Source: an uncultured Eubacteriales bacterium | GTDB taxonomy: Bacteria > Bacillota > Clostridia > Christensenellales > UBA1242 | Reading direction: 5' to 3' | DNA: 64,000 bases | Assembly (NCBI GenBank): GCA_948607205.1 | Contig: CAPERS010000002.1 | Coordinates: 73,231-137,230, forward strand | Shown: one piece after another, positions 41,838 to 48,662 of the stretch | How positions within the stretch are numbered: the first letter of the stretch is position 1 | Layout of the letters: every line of letters starts with the position of its first letter | Notes under the pieces: generated by a model | Database searches by the model: none | Told to the model about the DNA's origin: nothing | Seen by the model: only the letters and a program-made list of their open reading frames with translations | Program-made: the position numbers and the translations under genes

Positions 41838-42274
41838 TTATCTATATCAAACAAAAGACTTTCAACTGACACACAAAAAAAATCTGCTATTTTAATTATC
41901 GTTGCAAGTTTTGGAATTCTACCATTCTCCCAATCTTTTTTAACATCCAAGTCTAACGGAATTAATTTTGATGCTTTATAATGAGAAAGTTTATTATTAT
42001 TTAAAAGTTCAATATATCTTTGATAAAATTTGCCATCATACACAATTTCATGCTTATAATTATTTTTCTTTGACAAGCCAAATAAATAACTTAAAGTCAT
42101 CTGTAACGCATTCGCAATTTTTATAGCATTATCTAGTTCTGGTTGGCAATAACCTTTAAGATAATTATCAAGTCCTTTTTCTGAAATATTTAACATTTGA
42201 GCAAATTCAGTCTTTTTTAAATCTTTTTCAATCATGTAATCTTCTAAAATCTCTTTAATCGCTCCACTGTTCAT
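41834..42274 (-). CDS. Double-HTH XRE-family regulator (paralogue)
   Basis: About 146 aa from the ATG at 42274 (GAGAGGTG upstream). The first HTH is at residues about 15-65 (KKTEFAQMLNISEKGLDNYLKG) and the second at about 95-140 (SHYKASKLIPLDLDVKKDWENGRIP). The layout and phrases such as KKNNYKHEI and KDWE.G.IP match the regulator at 40706-41143. It is convergent with the SAP gene, sharing stop-codon bases. Confidence 0.82.
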   Translation of the reverse strand: MNSGAIKEILEDYMIEKDLKKTEFAQMLNISEKGLDNYLKGYCQPELDNAIKIANALQMTLSYLFGLSKKNNYKHEIVYDGKFYQRYIELLNNNKLSHYKASKLIPLDLDVKKDWENGRIPKLATIIKIADFFCVSVESLLFDIDN

Positions 42275-42364
42275 AATTACACCTCTCACTTTATAAAAAG
42301 TTTAAGGGATTATTCACAAATTTGAACATTTTGAAACTCAACCCGACTAGTTTATTTTTGCATA

Positions 42365-42393
42365 TTGACAAGTGGTAAATTTGGTGATAAAAT
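42365..42393 (+). promoter_or_regulatory. Promoter of HExxH protein gene
   Basis: TTGACA (42365-42370), 17 bp, TAAAAT (42388-42393), then AAGAGG before the ATG at 42417. Confidence 0.75.
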
Positions 42394-42416
42394 GTTAACA
42401 AAAAGAGGAAGAAAAG

Positions 42417-43301
42417 ATGAAAGACAATCTGTTTATTAAAATATTGAATGAATGGGAAAATTGTGACGAACTTGAAAGATTTAAACTTCTTCAAGAGTTT
42501 GAGAATGAAAATGCGGAACGACAAAATCGAAATGCACGAACTCTTATGATTGATGAAAGTGCCAAGCCTTACAGTGAAAACAATGAGGCAGCTGCATACT
42601 ACTGCTTGCAATATCCAGAATATATTTTCATTTGTTCACCTGCCAAAACAACAGCGTTTATTTCAATGTTAGACTTGACACATGAAGGCTTGCACGCTTA
42701 TATTGACGATTATTTGAATGACAAAACAAACTTAAGAACGCTTTCAAAGATTGACATTGAGAACATAACAAAAGAAAATGAATATCTTAAAATCATCAAC
42801 AAATATTTAGAAAAGATAAACTCTCTTAAAATATATGAAACAATGTCTTTTGAAGAAATTTTTGTTTATAATGAAACTACTTTAATTATGCTTAGTCACA
42901 TATTTAATTCATGTGAGAGCATTATGGACACTAGCAAATTGTTCAAATATGTTCAGGATACTTTAAAAATTTTGATTAACCAAAATAATGAAATCGAAGA
43001 TTTGAAAGCGCAAGGACTGGACTATCAACTTTTTTATGAAAATGTGATAAATTATGATAAAAGCCTGACTGAAAAATTTAAAAAAGAAATCAAAACAACA
43101 AAAATAGTTGAAGATGAGAAAGACATTCTGCTTGTGAAAATTTTAAATAAACTTTATGGCGAATATAAATCCTATCTAAACTGCAGTAAAAAAGAAAAAG
43201 AAGTTAAAAAAGACCAATTTATTGACCTGTATCTTAATTTAGCATATCTTTATAGTGACGAAAAAGGCTCTCCACTTCTATGTGGCGAAGATATGGAATA
43301 A
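42417..43301 (+). CDS. Unknown protein with HExxH-like motif
   Basis: 294 aa, soluble. Residues about 98-108 read LTHEGLHAYID, containing HEGLH, the zinc-metallopeptidase pattern HExxH, flanked by hydrophobic residues as in gluzincin or minimal peptidase folds. A third ligand is not obvious; Glu residues follow. The C-terminal two thirds are Lys/Glu-rich and helical. AAGAGG and a consensus promoter support expression. It is in the accessory stretch beside the double-HTH regulators. The family is not recognised and peptidase activity is only a suggestion. Confidence 0.65.
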   Translation: MKDNLFIKILNEWENCDELERFKLLQEFENENAERQNRNARTLMIDESAKPYSENNEAAAYYCLQYPEYIFICSPAKTTAFISMLDLTHEGLHAYIDDYLNDKTNLRTLSKIDIENITKENEYLKIINKYLEKINSLKIYETMSFEEIFVYNETTLIMLSHIFNSCESIMDTSKLFKYVQDTLKILINQNNEIEDLKAQGLDYQLFYENVINYDKSLTEKFKKEIKTTKIVEDEKDILLVKILNKLYGEYKSYLNCSKKEKEVKKDQFIDLYLNLAYLYSDEKGSPLLCGEDME

Positions 43302-43340
43302 TAAAAGATATTAACAAAAATTGTTCATTAATTTACACAA

Positions 43341-43372
43341 AAAAAAGACGCCAATCATTTGGCGTTTTTTTA
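43341..43372 (+). terminator. Terminator of HExxH protein gene
   Basis: GACGCCAA, TCA, TTGGCGTT, T-run. Confidence 0.8.
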
Positions 43373-43410
43373 ACAAACATAACATAAACAGTGACTGTGT
43401 GAGAGATATA

Positions 43411-43431
43411 AAAAAACGGCATAATGCCGTG
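43411..43431 (-). terminator. Terminator directly after mazF
   Basis: Minus strand ACGGCAT-T-ATGCCGT followed by a T-run, starting one base after the mazF stop. The stem has the same stem-TTA-stem form as the palindromes after ffh. Confidence 0.8.
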
Positions 43432-43779
43432 TTAAAAGCCTAGAGAAATTAAAATTGCGCGGTTGACCTCTTTCATTTTAAGGTCGTCAAGAGTTGTCAC
43501 TTTTTCACGCAGACGACGTTTGTCGAGCGTGCGGATTTGTTCAAGAAGAGCAACTGAGTTTTTGGGCAGGTTATATTTTTCTGCCGAAAGGTCAATGTGC
43601 GTTGGAAGTTTTGCTTTGCCAAGCTGGCTTGTGATGGCTGAAACGATAACAGTTGGCGAATATTTGTTGCCGACATCGTTTTGGATTATTAGGACTGGAC
43701 GAACGCCACCCTGTTCACTTCCAACAACAGGGCTTAGGTCAGCATAATAGATTTCACCTCTTTTTATTTGCTCGTCCAT
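43432..43779 (-). CDS. mazF: MazF/NdoA-family mRNA endoribonuclease toxin
   Basis: 115 aa. PemK/MazF fold: RGEIYYADLSPVVGSEQGGVRPVLIIQND (catalytic Arg), SPTVIVSAITSQ (Thr), and the C-terminal LLEQIRTLDKRRL. These sequences match the NdoA branch, which cuts single-stranded mRNA at short motifs. Start at 43779 with AAAGGAAG. It overlaps the upstream partner gene by 26 bp, a typical antitoxin-toxin arrangement. Confidence 0.93.
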   Translation of the reverse strand: MDEQIKRGEIYYADLSPVVGSEQGGVRPVLIIQNDVGNKYSPTVIVSAITSQLGKAKLPTHIDLSAEKYNLPKNSVALLEQIRTLDKRRLREKVTTLDDLKMKEVNRAILISLGF

Positions 43780-43996
43780 ACTTCCTTTCAAATTCCATTA
43801 GGTCTTCAAGTTCAGCGCGTTCCATTTCTTCAATCTCGCTGTAAACTGAAAGAATATCACGCGCATTTCCCTCTACTTGCATATTATGCCAAGCACTTTG
43901 AAAAGTTGACATGGTGCTTTGGCGCAAAATGTCATTTTGTGCAGTTTCATTCTGCTTTGCAAGTTTTTCGAGTTCTTTTTTTAGTTGACTTTTCAT
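43754..43996 (-). CDS. Putative antitoxin partner of MazF (unfamiliar helical protein)
   Basis: 80 aa from the ATG at 43996 with AGGGAG upstream. The sequence is helical and charged (MKSQLKKELEKLAKQ, EIEEMERAELEDLMEFERKY). I do not see the ribbon-helix-helix N-terminus of NdoAI/EndoAI or the AbrB-like fold of MazE. The position (upstream, overlapping by 26 bp, same strand) argues that it neutralises MazF, but this is inferred from context only. Confidence 0.6.
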   Translation of the reverse strand: MKSQLKKELEKLAKQNETAQNDILRQSTMSTFQSAWHNMQVEGNARDILSVYSEIEEMERAELEDLMEFERKYGRANKKR

Positions 43997-44105
43997 GATT
44001 ATCTCCCTGATAAAAATTTTTAAACTTGAATTATTGTGAGAAAATTGGGAAAAAATATGTAAAATCAAGCAAAAACACATAAAATTAACTTTTTTTAATT
44101 TTTAC

Positions 44106-44133
44106 TTGACAAATCCCCCCCCCGATTTATAAT
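44106..44133 (+). promoter_or_regulatory. Homopolymer-spacer promoter (putative phase-variable)
   Basis: Perfect TTGACA (44106-44111) and TATAAT (44128-44133) with a 16-bp spacer containing C9 (44115-44123). Spacing is near optimal, so this copy is probably ON. AAGGAG follows before the ATG at 44165. Confidence 0.8.
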
Positions 44134-44164
44134 AGGGTAACTACAAAAAAAAGGAGAAATATAT

Positions 44165-45259
44165 ATGACAGAGGAAGAAATTAAGGAATTAATCGCCCAA
44201 CATTATAAAGAAAAAAGTGAATCACGTGTAGCCGAAGAAATTCCTGCAGAAATATCAGAAAAAATTGCAATAGGTAATACACTTATTTATCCAGAAAGAC
44301 AACGAGAATGGGAAAAGTATGTTAAAGCAAATAATGGTAGCGAACTTGATGTTGCTATTCCTGTTATGGAAGCTCTTGAAAATGGTGCCTCTTTTGAAGA
44401 AGCCAGCAAAATTATGGAAAATACAAACTCAATAGAATCATTTGCTATGGCAATGAGTATTATCGCTAAATTCTCTAAAAAAGGTGTTGAGTTTTTTAGA
44501 TATGTATCAAAAGATAAAGCACTTGACCCAGAAAACGAAAAATTCTTACAAAAAATTTCTCAAGAAAATGAACACATGATAATGAGTAATGCTGAATGTA
44601 TAAATGATACTGGCTATCTGCTTGCTGGACTTGACCTTGACAGAATCACTCAACTTCTTGAAGATTTAAAAAATGAGAATAAAAATGTTTATATTAATGG
44701 TTACGGAACAAAACTTTACTCTATGCTTGACAATCGCGATTCATGTTATAAAAAAGTTACAGGTAAAACTTATGAAGAGTTTAAAAATCAAAATTTAGAA
44801 AATTCGACGCCAAATAGCATATATGAAAATAAATTGGGAATAATCAAAAATAATCAAAAATATATGGAAGGTGCTATTGAAAGTATCTACAAAAAAAGCT
44901 TGAACTTAATCTATCCACAAAGAAAAGATGAATGGGAAAAGAAATGTGAAGAAAGTTTTAAATCCCCTACTATTGGTAAAGATTTTAGTATGGCTGTTGC
45001 AATAATGGAAGGTATTGAAAGAAATGAACCATTCGAAGACCTTTATGGTTATCATGTTGAAGAAAAAGAATATTATTTTAACAAGGCATTAAATTTAATA
45101 AAAAACTTTGCAAAAAAGGGTGTGGAGTTTTATAAATATGCTCAAGCACAAAAAAATAAACAAATTGACGAAGAGGAATTAAAAAGAATTTCACAAGAAA
45201 ATGAACAGTTCGAAAAACAACTTCGTCTTAATGGTGAGAAAGACGCGAATATGGAATAA
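44165..45259 (+). CDS. Unknown internally duplicated protein behind a homopolymer promoter
   Basis: 364 aa, soluble, no signal peptide, acidic and helical. Two copies of an approximately 110-residue unit are visible. Unit one (about 35-145) has LIYPERQREWEKYV, DVAIPVMEALENGASFEE, IIAKFSKKGVEFFRY and KISQENE. Unit two (about 245-355) has LIYPQRKDEWEKK, SMAVAIMEGIERNEPFED, LIKNFAKKGVEFYKY and RISQENE. They are joined by a linker of about 100 residues. AAGGAGAAATATAT precedes the ATG. The family is not recognised. Its promoter carries a C9 tract, like those of the surface protein genes, hinting at on/off control of an interaction with hosts, phages or neighbours. Confidence 0.75.
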   Translation: MTEEEIKELIAQHYKEKSESRVAEEIPAEISEKIAIGNTLIYPERQREWEKYVKANNGSELDVAIPVMEALENGASFEEASKIMENTNSIESFAMAMSIIAKFSKKGVEFFRYVSKDKALDPENEKFLQKISQENEHMIMSNAECINDTGYLLAGLDLDRITQLLEDLKNENKNVYINGYGTKLYSMLDNRDSCYKKVTGKTYEEFKNQNLENSTPNSIYENKLGIIKNNQKYMEGAIESIYKKSLNLIYPQRKDEWEKKCEESFKSPTIGKDFSMAVAIMEGIERNEPFEDLYGYHVEEKEYYFNKALNLIKNFAKKGVEFYKYAQAQKNKQIDEEELKRISQENEQFEKQLRLNGEKDANME

Positions 45260-45293
45260 AAAACATTTCACTTCTCGTTATTCATGTAAACAC

Positions 45294-45323
45294 AAAAAAC
45301 GTGCAAAATTTGCACGTTTTTTT
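45294..45323. terminator. Bidirectional Rho-independent terminator
   Basis: A-run, ACGTGCA, AAAT, TGCACGT (extendable), T-run between the 364-aa gene and acpS. Confidence 0.85.
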
Positions 45324-45340
45324 GTATCACAGTATTTACA

Positions 45341-45703
45341 TTATTGAATAACCGCGATTGCAGTTGCAAAAGTTGGCGTATGCGAGAGTGAAATCTCAAT
45401 CTTTTTGCCGGCGAAAACTGAGTCATACTTTTCTTTGGCAACGCCATGCAAGATAACAATAGGCTTGCCAGACTTCTCATGCGCAAGTTCGATATCTTTG
45501 AAACGAACACCGCTGTCTTTTCCAAGTTCAAGTGCTTTCATGACCGCCTCTTTCACGCAGAAGAGTGCGCCCGTTCTTTGATGACGCAAACTTTCACAAA
45601 AAGATTTTTTCGCATACTCAATCTCACTTGGATTGGCAATTCTTTCAAGAAATGCGTCACTTTTGTCTACTCTTTCAATTTCGATAATGTCAATCCCGAC
45701 CAT
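45341..45703 (-). CDS. acpS: Holo-[acyl-carrier-protein] synthase AcpS
   Basis: 120 aa. It transfers 4'-phosphopantetheine from CoA to ACP. It shows GIDIIEIERV (metal Asp), FCVKEAVMKAL (catalytic Glu/Lys) and LSHTPTFATAIAVIQ. GAGGG precedes the ATG. It overlaps the recX 3' end by 14 bp, so the genes are coupled. Confidence 0.95.
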   Translation of the reverse strand: MVGIDIIEIERVDKSDAFLERIANPSEIEYAKKSFCESLRHQRTGALFCVKEAVMKALELGKDSGVRFKDIELAHEKSGKPIVILHGVAKEKYDSVFAGKKIEISLSHTPTFATAIAVIQ

Positions 45704-46307
45704 TTGTCACCCTCCTCACAACCGACGAAATCATTTCAAAAGAAAAACCTTTGCTGACAAGATGACGATAAAGTTTCTCTTTTGTCTTTTGGTCAATCTC
45801 TTTATTTTTCAGATATTTCTCAGCAAGACGCACACAAAGTTCTTCTTCATCTTCTTCCTCAAAATTTTCTTCAAGTTTTCTTTCAACTATCTCAGCGTCT
45901 ATACCTTTTGCAAGAAGGTCATACTTGATTTTTTTTCGACCTTTTGACGAAGAATAGGTGCGGATAAAATTCTCGGCAAAAACCTCGTCATCAATATAGC
46001 CATATTCAATAAGTTTTTGGACGGCACGCTCTATGCTCTCGTCAGGATAGCCTTTGCCGTGAAGGTAATCTCTGATGCCTTTTTCGCTCTTCATGCCTTT
46101 TTCAAGATAACCAAGCGCACGGTCAAAACTTGCAAGGTCGCCATTTTCAATTTTGATTTTGTTTAAAAAGTCACGCTCAATTTCCTGCCCAGTTTTGAGT
46201 TTATACTTCGCCAAAACCTCGCTTTCAAAATCGCCCTCATTATTGCCATTTACAAAAAGATAATAGCGCTTGCCCTTGCCAATTTTTTTGATTTCAGTTA
46301 TCTCCAT
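45690..46307 (-). CDS. recX: Regulatory protein RecX
   Basis: 205 aa. RecX inhibits or modulates RecA filaments. It has three-helix repeats: ALGYLEKGMKSEKGIRDYLHGKGY, AVQKLIEYGYIDDEVFAENFI, and the later KEKLYRHLVSKGFSFEMI. It lies 3 bp after the yigZ-like gene, and its 3' end overlaps acpS. Confidence 0.92.
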   Translation of the reverse strand: MEITEIKKIGKGKRYYLFVNGNNEGDFESEVLAKYKLKTGQEIERDFLNKIKIENGDLASFDRALGYLEKGMKSEKGIRDYLHGKGYPDESIERAVQKLIEYGYIDDEVFAENFIRTYSSSKGRKKIKYDLLAKGIDAEIVERKLEENFEEEDEEELCVRLAEKYLKNKEIDQKTKEKLYRHLVSKGFSFEMISSVVRRVTNGRD

Positions 46308-46310
46308 GCC

Positions 46311-46676
46311 TCACCTCAAAAGTTCGCTTGCCACTTTGGTGTAAATTCTAACAAGTCCGCCAGCACCAAGTTTGACTCCGCCGAAATAGCGAACAATAAA
46401 AATACAAACGTTTTTCGCTCCACGTTTTTGGATGACTGAAAGTATTGGTCTGCCAGCCGTTCCGCTTGGCTCGCCGTCATCAACTGCCTTTTCAACAAAT
46501 GGACTTTCCAAACTGCACGCCCAGCAAATGTGCGTGGCTTTTTTATACTCTTTCTTTAATTCCCCTAACGCCTCTTTGATTTCGCCCTCGGTTTTGCACT
46601 CCAAAAGAAAGCCATAAAACTTTGACTTTTTCTCAATTATTTCAACAGATTTGGAAAAGTTTATTTTGCTTTCCAA
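46311..46676 (-). CDS. YigZ/IMPACT family protein, N-terminal domain only
   Basis: 121 aa, whereas full YigZ proteins are about 200. The IMPACT core is intact (KSKFYGFLLECKTE, ATHICWACSLE, DDGEPSGTAGRPIL, IVRYFGGVKLGAGGLVRIY), but the C-terminal DUF1949-like domain is absent and the gene ends cleanly 3 bp before recX. It starts at TTG with GGAGG 5 nt upstream. Function of the family is unsettled. Confidence 0.88.
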   Translation of the reverse strand: MESKINFSKSVEIIEKKSKFYGFLLECKTEGEIKEALGELKKEYKKATHICWACSLESPFVEKAVDDGEPSGTAGRPILSVIQKRGAKNVCIFIVRYFGGVKLGAGGLVRIYTKVASELLR

Positions 46677-46709
46677 CTCGACCTCCGATTATATTTTGGC
46701 TATACTTAA

Positions 46710-46738
46710 ATTATATTTGTCCGTTTAGACAAAGTCAA
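46710..46738 (-). promoter_or_regulatory. Promoter of yigZ-recX-acpS operon with spacer palindrome
   Basis: Minus-strand TTGACT (46733-46738), 17 bp, TATAAT (46710-46715). The spacer contains the inverted repeat TTTGTC-N6-GACAAA (about 46716-46733), a candidate operator. Confidence 0.6.
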
Positions 46739-46839
46739 GTTTTTTCATTTTCTTTATGTTATAATTTATCTGAAACAGTTTGGTTTCAGCGGATATTTTT
46801 AACAAATTTTATGTTAAAATACAAAAAAGGAGAAAACAA

Positions 46840-47109
46840 ATGATAAAAGAAAGATATGATTGGAATATTGATTTGAAAAAGGTTTTAAAATCAGACCTTA
46901 TCAAAAAATTTATGCAAGATAATAAACTCTCGCATAAACAATTTGCAAAAATGTGCGATATAAGTGTCAGCACACTTTATTTCTTTTTAAATGGTGGCAA
47001 TGTTAGGCTTAGCGTCATTTATAAAGTTTCTCGTGCAATGGGAGTTAAGGGTGACGACCTTATAAATCGTGAGGCTATTAAATATCAAACAAAAGGAGAA
47101 AACAAATGA
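46840..47109 (+). CDS. Small Cro/CI-type HTH protein (first of tandem pair)
   Basis: 89 aa from the ATG at 46840 (AAAAAGGAG upstream; the longer frame to 46780 lacks an RBS). HTH residues about 17-60: DLIKKFMQDNKLSHKQFAKM then CDISVSTLYFFLNGG. It is followed with an ATGA overlap by a closely similar gene, and the ribosome binding site region is duplicated too. Target unknown. Confidence 0.8.
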   Translation: MIKERYDWNIDLKKVLKSDLIKKFMQDNKLSHKQFAKMCDISVSTLYFFLNGGNVRLSVIYKVSRAMGVKGDDLINREAIKYQTKGENK

Positions 47110-47333
47110 AAAAAGAAAAACCAGAAGTATATATGAAAGGATTGGTCAAAGTTGACATGATAAAAAAATTCATGCAAGATAATAATCTTACACGAAAAGA
47201 ATTTGCCAAGTTATGTAGAATGAGCTTAAGTACGCTTTATCGCATACTTGACGGAAAGCATAATTTTGATTCCACATATTTACTTTATATGGCAATCACA
47301 ATGAAAGTTCAAATTTATCAATTGGTTAATTGA
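47106..47333 (+). CDS. Small Cro/CI-type HTH protein (second of tandem pair)
   Basis: 75 aa. HTH: DMIKKFMQDNNLTRKEFAKL then CRMSLSTLYRILDGK, clearly a diverged duplicate of the preceding gene. Start overlaps the previous stop (ATGA), with AAAGGAG inside the upstream gene's end. It is convergent with tyrS, only 2 bp between stop codons and no terminator. Confidence 0.8.
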   Translation: MKKEKPEVYMKGLVKVDMIKKFMQDNNLTRKEFAKLCRMSLSTLYRILDGKHNFDSTYLLYMAITMKVQIYQLVN

Positions 47334-47335
47334 AC

Positions 47336-48571
47336 TCATTTCAAAACAACCTTAATGAAATTTTTCTTGCCCTTTTTAAGAAGAAGAGAGCCATTTTCAA
47401 AGTCGGACTTTTTGACAATAAGAGCAATGTCTGAAACTTTTTCGCCCTTCATTGAGATTGCTCCGCCCTCAATCATTCGGCGTGCGTCACTTTTTGATGA
47501 GCAAAGTTTTGTGAGTGCCAAAAGGTCACAAATGCCAATGCCGTCACCAAGGTTTTCAAGCACAAACTCAGGCGCATCATCTCCGCCATGAGAAAATAAG
47601 TTTTCACTCATTGCTTGCGCCTTGATTGCATCCTCTTCGCCACGGACAAATTTTGTCACCTCAAATGTCATAATGCGTTTTGCCTTTACGATATCCTCTT
47701 TGATAAGCGCGCGAACTTTATCCATTTCCATATCAGTGAAAAGCGCGAACATCATTTCAACGCAAGCATCAGGTGTTTGGTATACCCCTTGGTAGAAGTC
47801 ATACGCCGAAATCTTGTCTTTATTTATCCAAATTGCACCCTTCTCAGTTTTGCCCATCTTCTTGCCTTCTGGCGTCAAAAGAAGAGGGTTTGTTGCACCA
47901 ATAAGTTCAATGTCAGTGTTGTTGACAAAGTTGAGTTTTCTTTGCAAATTCACGCCAGCGACGATGTTTCCCCATTGGTCACCACCGCCATATTGAAGTG
48001 TGCAACCATATTTGCGATTGAGGTAAACAAAGTCATATGCCTGCATGAGCATATATCCAAGCTCGAAAAAGGTAAGTCCACCGTTTTTGATACGGTTTGC
48101 ATAAATTTCGCTTGAAAGCATTTGGTTAACATTGAAATGCACACCTATTTCACGCATAAAATCGGTGTAAGTGAGATCCTTAAACCAATCAGCATTATTG
48201 ACTATAATCGCAGGGTTTTCTCCTTCAAAATCGAGAAAAATTGAAAGAGAGTCCTTGATTTTTTTGATATTTTCTTCAAGTTCTTCCTTTGAAAGCATGC
48301 TTCGTAGTTCAGTTTTTCCACTTGGATCACCAACGCTTGCTGTTGCACCGCCCATAAGTAGCAAAACTTTATGACCTGCTTTTTGAAATCTGCGCAAAAT
48401 TGAATAAGGAACGCAATGACCAATATGCAAACTATCCATTGTTGGATCAGTGCCCTCATACAAAGTGATTGGCATTCCGCTTTCGAGCATATCTTTAAAT
48501 TTCTCTTCATTTGTGCATTGATATAAAAGTCCACGCTCTTTAAGTGTTTTATATAAATTTTTGTCTACCAT
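47336..48571 (-). CDS. tyrS: Tyrosyl-tRNA synthetase
   Basis: About 411 aa. Class I synthetase with HIGH as in DSLHIGHCVPYS, the tyrosine pocket YGGGDQWGN, KMSKS as KKMGKTEKG, and a C-terminal S4-like domain (SDARRMIEGGAISMKGEKV). Start at 48571 with TAGGAGG. The short leader forms a hairpin followed by seven U rather than a T-box. Confidence 0.96.
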   Translation of the reverse strand: MVDKNLYKTLKERGLLYQCTNEEKFKDMLESGMPITLYEGTDPTMDSLHIGHCVPYSILRRFQKAGHKVLLLMGGATASVGDPSGKTELRSMLSKEELEENIKKIKDSLSIFLDFEGENPAIIVNNADWFKDLTYTDFMREIGVHFNVNQMLSSEIYANRIKNGGLTFFELGYMLMQAYDFVYLNRKYGCTLQYGGGDQWGNIVAGVNLQRKLNFVNNTDIELIGATNPLLLTPEGKKMGKTEKGAIWINKDKISAYDFYQGVYQTPDACVEMMFALFTDMEMDKVRALIKEDIVKAKRIMTFEVTKFVRGEEDAIKAQAMSENLFSHGGDDAPEFVLENLGDGIGICDLLALTKLCSSKSDARRMIEGGAISMKGEKVSDIALIVKKSDFENGSLLLKKGKKNFIKVVLK

Positions 48572-48581
48572 TTTTCCTCCT

Positions 48582-48610
48582 AAAAAAAGCATATGCCTTT
48601 TAACATATGC
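48582..48610 (-). promoter_or_regulatory. 5'-terminal hairpin plus U-run in tyrS leader
   Basis: Minus strand GCATATG (48604-48610), 8-nt loop, CATATGC (48589-48595) and T7. The stem begins at the expected transcription start. It may stabilise the mRNA or act as terminator for readthrough from upstream. Confidence 0.6.
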
Positions 48611-48614
48611 CTTA

Positions 48615-48644
48615 ATTATAACCTTATCGCGCGAGCATTGTCAA
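48615..48644 (-). promoter_or_regulatory. tyrS promoter
   Basis: Minus-strand TTGACA (48639-48644), 18 bp, TATAAT (48615-48620). Confidence 0.75.
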
Positions 48645-48662
48645 GAAAAAGTGACTTTTTTA

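Noticed and set aside
40619..47335. Prophage or integrative element in the accessory region
   Set aside because: No integrase, terminase, capsid, relaxase or transposase, and core genes (acpS, recX) lie within it.
48582..48662. T-box riboswitch before tyrS
   Set aside because: The leader is only about 40 nt and no T-box sequence or specifier stem is present.
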